A DNA stretch of 8,186 nucleotides from Hyphomicrobiales bacterium (GTDB taxonomy: Bacteria > Pseudomonadota > Alphaproteobacteria > Rhizobiales > GCA-2746425), in assembly GCA_002746425.1 (NCBI GenBank), contig NVXB01000003.1, positions 24,798 through 32,983 of the forward strand, given 5' to 3'. Positions within the stretch are counted from its first letter, which is position 1. The number at the start of each line of letters is the position of its first letter. Positions 1 to 4,696 of this stretch are shown here, in pieces. Made by a program: the position numbers and the translations under genes. The notes beneath the pieces were generated by a model. That model ran no database searches. It saw nothing but the letters and a program-made list of their open reading frames with translations, and had not been told where the DNA came from.

Positions 1-687
1 GATTTCTACGCCGCCATTTCTCATAGCATCATGGTGGCAATCTTTATCCCCGCTTCCCTCATTCCTCTCGTCGCAATTTGCTTTGGATTGTTCAACTATT
101 GGCGCGATGTCGGCGGCAAGGCAATTCGCTGGCCAGACCTAACACAAGCATTGGCGCGTGCTGCAACGATGCGAAACCTTGATGGCGGACAGGGCCAAGG
201 TTGCAATTTTGAAGACGAAGACCGTTTCTCCAATGCGCGCCGCTTCGCCCACCAGGCCACCATGTACGGCTTTCTATTATGCTTTGCATCGACCTGTGCG
301 GGCACCATTTTGCATTATTTCTTTGCCGTGCCAGCGCCCTACCCGCTTTTCAGCCTTCCCAAATTGCTCGGCGTTCCTGGCGGCATATTGCTGGTTGGCG
401 GCACATTCTGGCTGGCTTGGCTAAAATTAAAGGCGGACCCGGCTTTAGGATCAGTATCGCGTTGGGGCGGCGAAATGGCATTTGTACTGCTGCTTGGCAT
501 TGTCGGCCTTACTGGCCTGCTGCTTTTCATGGCAACCGGCAGCCAATTTGTAATGCCCTTGCTAGCGATCCACCTTGGTGCGGTATTGTGCTTTTTCCTA
601 ACCTCGCCCTACACAAAAATGGCCCACGGATTTTATCGTCTGGCAGCCTTGATACGCGACGCACAAATCAGCCGTGGTGCATCTTAG
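1..687 (+). CDS. tcuB: TcuB-like tricarballylate/citrate utilisation membrane protein (C-terminal part, 5' partial)
   Basis: The reading frame is open from base 1 (GAT TTC TAC...), so the ATG at 31 is internal and about 228 residues of a roughly 370-residue protein are present. The N-terminal ferredoxin-like [4Fe-4S] half is off the window. The hallmark TcuB stretch NLDGGQGQGCN is at residues 59-69. It is followed by RRFAHQATMYGFLLCF (80-95) and the PAPYPLFSLPKLLG segment (111-124). About five hydrophobic spans are visible, near 10-31, 87-108, 126-143, 158-178 and 186-203. Histidines 8, 84, 105, 191 and 209 lie in or beside them and are candidate haem ligands. In the known family, TcuB re-oxidises the flavoprotein TcuA, which converts tricarballylate to cis-aconitate, and passes the electrons to the membrane quinone pool. 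A tcuA partner would be expected upstream, outside the window. The gene ends at TAG 685-687, 69 nt before the convergent XRE gene. Family assignment is firm; the actual substrate in this organism is inferred. Confidence 0.9.
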   Translation, partial: DFYAAISHSIMVAIFIPASLIPLVAICFGLFNYWRDVGGKAIRWPDLTQALARAATMRNLDGGQGQGCNFEDEDRFSNARRFAHQATMYGFLLCFASTCAGTILHYFFAVPAPYPLFSLPKLLGVPGGILLVGGTFWLAWLKLKADPALGSVSRWGGEMAFVLLLGIVGLTGLLLFMATGSQFVMPLLAIHLGAVLCFFLTSPYTKMAHGFYRLAALIRDAQISRGAS

Positions 688-756
688 GCCAAGCTATTTC
701 TTCCATGACCGCAGTAACAATTCATTGCCATCCAGTGGCCAGTAATGTTCCAGCTC
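688..756. other. Convergent spacer between tcuB and the XRE gene
   Basis: Sixty-nine bases separate the two stop codons. The only structure seen is a 4-bp stem, GCCA-TCCAG-TGGC, around 727-739, with imperfect flanking symmetry and no T-run on either side. This is too weak to call a terminator. No other feature was found. Confidence 0.5.
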
Positions 757-1164
757 TCAATTCACTTCAGCTTGCTTGTCATTTTCTGAAACCGCCAAAG
801 CAAGGAGGAGAACAGCATGCCTAATGTCATCGGAATTTATCGTGGAAATATATTGAACCAAAGTGTGCATGTCTTGGTCCGTTGCAGAGATTTTTGACAG
901 GTTTTGGCTATTAATGCCTTTGCCTGTTTGCAGTTGAATTGAGCTGATCACCAAGTTCTCAAAAAATGACGAAATGCAGACGTCCAATATGGTTGCAAGC
1001 TGACACACCAAACTTGCGCTCATTCTGTTTGAACCTTTTTCATATTCTTGAATTTCCTGAACTGAAATGCCGATACTGTTAGCGAGGGTATCTTGTGAAA
1101 CTCCCTGCCTTTCCCGAATAACGCTTAATCTTTTCCCCATCATCATATCAATTTGTCGCGTCAT
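757..1164 (-). CDS. XRE-family helix-turn-helix transcriptional regulator
   Basis: A 135-residue cytoplasmic DNA-binding protein. Residues 10-66 form a Cro/C1-type HTH: GKRLSVIRERQGVSQDTLA, then IGISVQEIQEYEKGSNRMSA (31-50), with the recognition helix around 34-44. The phrase IQEYEKGSNR and the following L-x-x-L-A-x-I-L-D-V-x-I-S-x-F-F-E closely match the short XRE regulators abundant in alphaproteobacteria, which usually read IQKYEKG(A/T)NR. The C-terminal half (about 71-135) has no recognisable domain but looks helical, ending in a hydrophobic helix, and may support dimerisation. The ATG at 1164 is chosen because the mRNA reads GGAGAGGGTGTT directly before it, a good Shine-Dalgarno. ATGs at codons 7-9 are less well served. 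The gene is divergent from the LysR gene and convergent with tcuB. A promoter with a dyad over its -10 box lies about 50 bp upstream and suggests autoregulation. The regulated genes cannot be told from the sequence. Confidence 0.88.
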   Translation of the reverse strand: MTRQIDMMMGKRLSVIRERQGVSQDTLANSIGISVQEIQEYEKGSNRMSASLVCQLATILDVCISSFFENLVISSIQLQTGKGINSQNLSKISATDQDMHTLVQYISTINSDDIRHAVLLLALAVSENDKQAEVN

Positions 1165-1213
1165 AACACCCTCTCCGCTTGGGAGTAGAGTGCATCAATA
1201 AACGGCAAAATAC

Positions 1214-1226
1214 GAATTAGAAATTC
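1214..1226. promoter_or_regulatory. Perfect 13-bp dyad over the XRE -10 box (candidate operator)
   Basis: GAATT-AGA-AATTC is a perfect inverted repeat with 5-bp arms and a 3-bp centre. It covers the predicted -10 hexamer of the XRE promoter. Short XRE repressors commonly bind dyads of this size over their own promoters, so autorepression is the natural reading. AT-rich dyads this short can occur by chance, and no second copy was seen in the window. Confidence 0.4.
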
Positions 1227-1243
1227 TTACTCATTTATGGCAA
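1216..1243 (-). promoter_or_regulatory. Predicted sigma-70-type promoter of the XRE gene
   Basis: On the minus strand, TTGCCA (1243-1238, 5 of 6 to TTGACA) is followed after 16 nt by TCTAAT (1221-1216, 5 of 6 to TATAAT). The predicted start is near 1209, giving a leader of about 45 nt to the ATG at 1164. The surrounding sequence is very AT-rich (about one third GC). This is a consensus match only; alphaproteobacterial promoters are looser than those of E. coli, so the exact hexamers are uncertain. Confidence 0.5.
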
Positions 1244-1295
1244 TTCCGATCAGCCAATTTCATCTTAACAGGTCGAAATTTCCCACAACATCTTG

Positions 1296-1310
1296 TTATT
1301 CTTGGAATAA
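1296..1310. promoter_or_regulatory. 15-bp dyad with LysR T-N11-A form (candidate LysR-box)
   Basis: TTATTC-TTG-GAATAA is a perfect 6-bp inverted repeat with a 3-bp centre. Bases 1297-1309 fit the LysR-type consensus T-N11-A with internal dyad symmetry. The centre lies about 70 bp upstream of the start predicted for the LysR promoter (about 1373), close to the usual LysR recognition-site position near -65. It sits between the two divergent regulator genes, so it could serve autoregulation, control of the XRE gene, or both. The site is predicted from sequence form and position only. Confidence 0.45.
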
Positions 1311-1338
1311 TTTACCCCTTCCTTATGGTCGTGCCGTC

Positions 1339-1366
1339 TTGTATTCACAACATTAACGTGTAAATT
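1339..1366 (+). promoter_or_regulatory. Predicted promoter of the LysR gene
   Basis: TTGTAT (1339-1344), a 16-nt spacer and TAAATT (1361-1366) form a moderate -35/-10 pair, with a predicted start near 1373 and a leader of about 28 nt before the ATG at 1401. A weak dyad (TTA at 1353-1355, TAA at 1361-1363) overlaps the -10 region. The hexamers are imperfect and other pairings in this AT-rich spacer are possible. Confidence 0.35.
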
Positions 1367-1400
1367 TGTAGATACATAGTCAACCACATAGAAACCGAAA

Positions 1401-2369
1401 ATGAGGCCTATGCGAAGTTTGCGGGATGTAAATTTGAACTCTCTACGCATTGTTGAAAGCGCTGCGCGGCTAAAAAGTTTCACCTTGGCTGGCGAAGAGC
1501 AGTTTATTACCCCTTCTGCCGTAAGCCAGCGAATTAAGAAACTAGAAGAACAGCTGGAATTCCAAATTTTCAGACGCAAAAACCGCTCAATTACCTTGAC
1601 CCATGAAGGAGAGGAATTTGTTGTGCGCATCAAGCAGGCACTTGATGACATTCTTTCGGCCGGGCTGGAGGTTCAAGAATCTGGCCGTGACAATGAAATC
1701 TTGCATCTCAATATCCTTCCTGCATCAACGCCTCGCTGGCTAAAAATCAGCATTTTGCCAACATTCGCGTCTCGTTGGCTACTCGCACGAATTCCATCAT
1801 TTCAGGCCCAGAATCCAAACATAGCGTTGAACATATCAACGTCTTATGCGGCTACCAATTTCTCCACGAATGCTTGTGATCTTGCCATAAGGTACGGCAC
1901 CGGAAACTTTGCCGGGCTGTATGAAAGGCTTCTATTTAAAGAAAACCTTATTCCAGTTTGTACACCCGAAATCATGCGCTCGATTAAGGCAGCAGCCAAT
2001 ACAAAACAACTCATGCCGCAATCTCTAGTGCACGGTACGCTGTTACATTCTGATACCTGCACAGCAAATTGGCGTTCTTGGCTCAAGCAAAATGATGCAT
2101 TGGAGGTTTTGCCCCAAGCCCGAGCTGTTACCTTTGACAGCTGCATGCTGTGTGTTGAAGGTGCAATTGCCGGGATGGGCGTTGCGGTTGCCAATAAAGC
2201 CTATGTGCAAAATGAGTTGGCAAATGGCAAACTGACAGCCCTTTTTGACACGCAACTCACCAACGAAAACGGCTGGTACATTGTGTATCCACCCCAAAAT
2301 AGCGCGCATGAAGACATCGTCAAATTTGAAGAATGGCTTTTTGAACAAGTCGCAACTTCTCCAAATTAG
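1401..2369 (+). CDS. LysR-type transcriptional regulator, GcvA/AmpR subgroup
   Basis: A 322-residue LysR-type regulator of normal family length. The winged HTH occupies about residues 12-71: LNSLRIVESAARLKSFTLAG, then ITPSAVSQRIKKLEEQL (36-52, recognition helix), then FRRKNRSITLTHEGEEF, the wing sequence characteristic of GcvA-like members. The effector-binding domain runs from about 95 to the C-terminus. The segments ILPTFASRWLLARIPSF, DLAIRYG and LLFKENLIPVCTPEIM are typical of the GcvA/AmpR/TrpI subgroup. An ATG at 1410 is an alternative start: GAGG at 1403-1406 precedes it at only 3 nt, while the 1401 start has no clear Shine-Dalgarno. The gene is divergent from the XRE gene, with a LysR-box-like dyad in the spacer, and tail-to-tail with the PLP enzyme gene (16 nt between stop codons). 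It may control the minus-strand operon; this rests on adjacency only, and the effector is unknown. Confidence 0.93.
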   Translation: MRPMRSLRDVNLNSLRIVESAARLKSFTLAGEEQFITPSAVSQRIKKLEEQLEFQIFRRKNRSITLTHEGEEFVVRIKQALDDILSAGLEVQESGRDNEILHLNILPASTPRWLKISILPTFASRWLLARIPSFQAQNPNIALNISTSYAATNFSTNACDLAIRYGTGNFAGLYERLLFKENLIPVCTPEIMRSIKAAANTKQLMPQSLVHGTLLHSDTCTANWRSWLKQNDALEVLPQARAVTFDSCMLCVEGAIAGMGVAVANKAYVQNELANGKLTALFDTQLTNENGWYIVYPPQNSAHEDIVKFEEWLFEQVATSPN

Positions 2370-2385
2370 GAGCCAATAAGGCGAT

Positions 2386-3447
2386 CTATGTGATTAGTCC
2401 GCGAGCATCAACATTCGCCAGTGAAAATTCGCCCGCTGAATTTTGCAGCCAGAATGTGTCAAACATGTTCACCACAACACAAATATGATTTGGAATGATG
2501 GAAACCCGGTCTCCAATTTTCAACTTGTCTGTTGCCCCTTCAAGGGTCCCATGTTCTTCGCTCAATTGGGTAAACTTGATGTCGGGATGGCCAACCACAA
2601 GCCCAAAGCCTTCCAGTCCCAAAGTGTCAGATGTCATAACCTTGGAGCCAGCATCTATGATGGCGCGTCCATTGGCTGGAAGTGAGACGACGGTTGCCAG
2701 CACCTTGGCTGCGCAATCTGACAAGCCACAGGCACCACGTGCCACGAGCGAGCTGTCGTTGAAAATATAGGTCCCGATACGGTATTCCGTGACGATCCCG
2801 GATGTTTCCGCGCTCCACATGTCGGGGGAGCCGCCCGATGAAATCGCCGGGCATGCAATGCCAGCCTGTTCAAGCTGATCTTTTGCTCTACGCATGAACT
2901 CGACGACGTTCTTTGCACCACCGGGTGCGGGATAAGTCATCAGGCCAGAAAAGCTCAACCCCGGAGATTCTACGATAATTTTTGCTAATTCAACTGCGCC
3001 CTCAGCTGATTGAACACCGCATCGCCCAGCACCGGCATCACATTCAACCATCACGCCAAGAGGCTTCGCGGCACTGGAAAAAGCAGCAGAAAGCCCGCGA
3101 ATGACGGGTTCATTGTCTGCTGTCACCTGTAATTTTTCAACATTTTCAGCAAGGGCACGCAAGCGGAATAGTTTGGCCTCTCCCCAAATATTGAAGGTGA
3201 TCAGAATATCGCTAATGCCACCTTGCGCCATAATCTCGGCTTCGCTGATTTTCTGACAGGTGATACCAACGGCACCCGCTGCAATCTGCTCACGGGAAAA
3301 ACGCACGGTTTTGTGAGTTTTGATATGAGGCCGCAAAGCAAGTCCTGCCGCATTACAATGGTCCTGATATTTTCGAATATTGCTCAGTGCCACCTGCTCA
3401 TTCACGATCAATGCGGGCGTTTCAATATCGTCAATCAATGTTGTCAT
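2386..3447 (-). CDS. D-threonine aldolase / D-serine dehydratase (DSD1) family PLP enzyme
   Basis: A 353-residue fold-type III (alanine-racemase-like) PLP enzyme. RPHIKTHK lies near the N-terminus (residues 39-46) and K43 is the expected Schiff-base lysine. ECDAGAGRCGV (135-145), SSGGSPD (203-209, phosphate-binding loop type) and TEYRIGTYIFND (220-231) follow. The C-terminal metal site reads PNHICVVVN, with H321 and C323. In characterised relatives this position is His-x-Cys in zinc-dependent D-serine and D-3-hydroxyaspartate dehydratases and His-x-Asp in D-threonine aldolase, so a dehydratase-like reaction on a D-3-hydroxy amino acid is plausible but not settled. The ATG at 3447 is preferred because family members begin about 8-10 residues before the TPALIV motif. 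An in-frame TTG at 3477 would add ten residues unlike the family and lacks a ribosome site. No signal peptide, so cytoplasmic. It is last in the minus-strand run, 244 nt after the TAXI gene. Confidence 0.88.
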   Translation of the reverse strand: MTTLIDDIETPALIVNEQVALSNIRKYQDHCNAAGLALRPHIKTHKTVRFSREQIAAGAVGITCQKISEAEIMAQGGISDILITFNIWGEAKLFRLRALAENVEKLQVTADNEPVIRGLSAAFSSAAKPLGVMVECDAGAGRCGVQSAEGAVELAKIIVESPGLSFSGLMTYPAPGGAKNVVEFMRRAKDQLEQAGIACPAISSGGSPDMWSAETSGIVTEYRIGTYIFNDSSLVARGACGLSDCAAKVLATVVSLPANGRAIIDAGSKVMTSDTLGLEGFGLVVGHPDIKFTQLSEEHGTLEGATDKLKIGDRVSIIPNHICVVVNMFDTFWLQNSAGEFSLANVDARGLIT

Positions 3448-3691
3448 GCGGGTTCTCAACTCTGGGCCAAATGGCAAGGGTAAGGTTTTTGCAGTCTGTT
3501 ACCGTTGGATCACTTGGATAGGGGCGTCAACGGCCAAATACAAAATTCCCTCGGCACGCGCATTGCTTTTTGGAGTATTGGCGGCGATCTGGTGTTTTGC
3601 GTTCCTGCAAGAAATGCCACGTATCAAGGCACACAAGACTTTGGAGACCCAGCGCATCCGCGCCGGGCCTCTAATTTGCTAAATCGGCGGG
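3448..3691. other. Intercistronic spacer between TAXI and PLP-enzyme genes
   Basis: No gene is supported in this 244-nt stretch. All three minus-strand frames are closed soon after the TAXI stop. A plus-strand open frame from about 3505 runs on into the antisense of the TAXI gene and has no recognisable family. The spacer holds a strong hairpin at 3644-3671. A TTGACG at 3530-3525 (minus strand) has no convincing -10 partner, so a private promoter for the PLP enzyme is possible but not shown. No tRNA-like fold was seen. Confidence 0.6.
3644..3671 (-). other. Strong intercistronic RNA hairpin after the TAXI gene
   Basis: In the minus-strand transcript GAGGCCCGGCGC, loop GGAU, GCGCUGGGUCUC can form a 12-bp stem without bulges: ten Watson-Crick pairs and two G-U pairs, with a tetraloop. 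It begins 20 nt after the TAXI stop codon. The two G-U pairs become A-C mismatches on the other strand, so the structure favours the minus-strand RNA, the direction of the operon. No U-tract follows (CAAAGUCUUGUG), so it is not a typical intrinsic terminator. An mRNA-stabilising or partial-attenuation role is inferred. Confidence 0.6.
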
Positions 3692-4666
3692 TTATTTCAC
3701 GCCAATTTCTTCATAATAACGCTTTGCACCGGGGTGGAGCTGCATTGTACCCAACTGCGCCGCTGCATAGGCAGGATCAAGCACTTTGGCCCATGGCGCA
3801 TCAGTTGTGATGTTATCGAGATTATCCCAGAATGCCTTGGTGATTTTGTAGACTGTGTCTTCATCCAAACCGGCACGAACACCGATACCAACGGCTGTAT
3901 CATTTGACATAACTGGCGTTTCATTCACCTGGCTTTTGTAGAGTCCTGTCGCAATTTCAGCGCGTTTGCGGAATTTACCCAGGAATTTGTCAACGGCTTC
4001 GCCTTCCGCACTTTCTGGGCCAATGAAGCGCACAGACTCGGTTTCCGAGAACTGAATGAATTGCTGGCAGGGGTCGATGCAGCCATTTACATAGACGTCA
4101 ATATTGCCGTCTAAAAAGGCTTGATAACCGGTTTGCCAATTGGCTTTGATCACATCAAAGTCTTCGCCAGCGACCAAGCCGGTTGTTGCTTTAACCCAGC
4201 CTTTTGCCGCATTGAATGCGCCGCCGCCTTGCGGACCAAGAAACACTTTCGCGCCTTCGATATCGTCCAGCGTTTTGATGTCACTGTCGCCGCGTACCGC
4301 AAAATGATACTGGCCATAAGGGAACCACATCAAAAGCTGGATTTTGGGCGCAAGCTCAGGTGCCTCTGGCACCTTCTTATACATCGCCACACCCTTGGTC
4401 ATCAGAATATGGATCGTTGGCGAGACCATCGACATATCCAGATTGCCGCGTGCCACTTCCAGCATATGAAGCGTAGCTGCACCCCCTGCTGCAACCTCAA
4501 TTGATATGCCATCGACGTTGTTCGTCACGACATTTGCAAATGTTGCCATGGTGATTGCCTGCCCAAGGCTTGGCGCGATGGTTTGCATTTTTAAGGTCTG
4601 GTCTGCGGCAAATGCCGGACTGCCAAACAGCCCAGCCATGATGGCCCCTGCTAGAAAATATTTCAT
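3692..4666 (-). CDS. TAXI-family TRAP transporter periplasmic solute-binding protein
   Basis: A 324-residue extracytoplasmic receptor that captures the substrate and hands it to the TRAP permease encoded just upstream in the operon. A Sec signal peptide is clear: MKYFLAGAIMAGLFG then SPAFA, with cleavage expected after residue 20 (AFA|AD). The mature protein shows the TAXI (COG2358-type) pattern: an early segment QTIAPSLGQAITMATFANVV, then AAGGAATLHMLEVARGNLDM (59-78), DIEGAKVFLGPQGGGAF (135-151), an FLDGNIDVYVNG stretch (184-195) and the C-terminal LHPGAKRYYEEIGV (310-323). Known TAXI proteins bind small organic acids such as glutamate or 2-oxoglutarate; the ligand here is unknown. Residues C196 and C200 (GCIDPC) could form a disulfide in the periplasm. 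The start is fixed by AGGAGG 5 nt upstream, and the gene begins 30 nt after the permease stop. A strong hairpin follows the stop codon. Confidence 0.93.
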   Translation of the reverse strand: MKYFLAGAIMAGLFGSPAFAADQTLKMQTIAPSLGQAITMATFANVVTNNVDGISIEVAAGGAATLHMLEVARGNLDMSMVSPTIHILMTKGVAMYKKVPEAPELAPKIQLLMWFPYGQYHFAVRGDSDIKTLDDIEGAKVFLGPQGGGAFNAAKGWVKATTGLVAGEDFDVIKANWQTGYQAFLDGNIDVYVNGCIDPCQQFIQFSETESVRFIGPESAEGEAVDKFLGKFRKRAEIATGLYKSQVNETPVMSNDTAVGIGVRAGLDEDTVYKITKAFWDNLDNITTDAPWAKVLDPAYAAAQLGTMQLHPGAKRYYEEIGVK

Positions 4667-4671
4667 TATGT

Positions 4672-4677
4672 CCTCCT
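4672..4677 (-). promoter_or_regulatory. Consensus Shine-Dalgarno of the TAXI gene
   Basis: The mRNA reads GAGGAGGACATA-AUG. A full AGGAGG core sits 5 nt before the ATG at 4666, within the 30-nt permease/TAXI gap. It is far stronger than the ribosome sites of the permease and PLP-enzyme genes, consistent with the binding protein being needed in excess over the membrane subunit. Confidence 0.8.
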
Positions 4678-4696
4678 CATTTGTGTTGGTTTATCT

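Noticed and set aside
724..746. Possible bidirectional terminator between tcuB and the XRE gene
   Set aside because: Only a 4-bp perfect stem, no T-run on either strand.
279..824. Plus-strand open frame of 181 codons overlapping tcuB and the XRE gene
   Set aside because: It overlaps tcuB out of frame and runs antisense into the XRE gene; Trp/Cys/His-rich composition and no homology recognised.
2366..2390. Possible terminator between the convergent LysR and PLP-enzyme genes
   Set aside because: Only a 3-bp GCC/GGC repeat in a 16-nt gap; no stable stem or T-run.
3448..3477. Ten-residue N-terminal extension of the PLP enzyme from TTG 3477
   Set aside because: The added residues do not resemble the family, no ribosome site precedes the TTG, and ATG 3447 gives the usual family start.
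3497..3530. Possible promoter for the PLP-enzyme gene (TTGACG on the minus strand)
   Set aside because: No acceptable -10 hexamer at 15-19 nt; the match rests on one hexamer.
3505..3810. Plus-strand open frame of about 100 codons across the TAXI/PLP-enzyme spacer
   Set aside because: Its second half is antisense to the TAXI gene, it shows no recognisable domain, and no ribosome site precedes its ATG.
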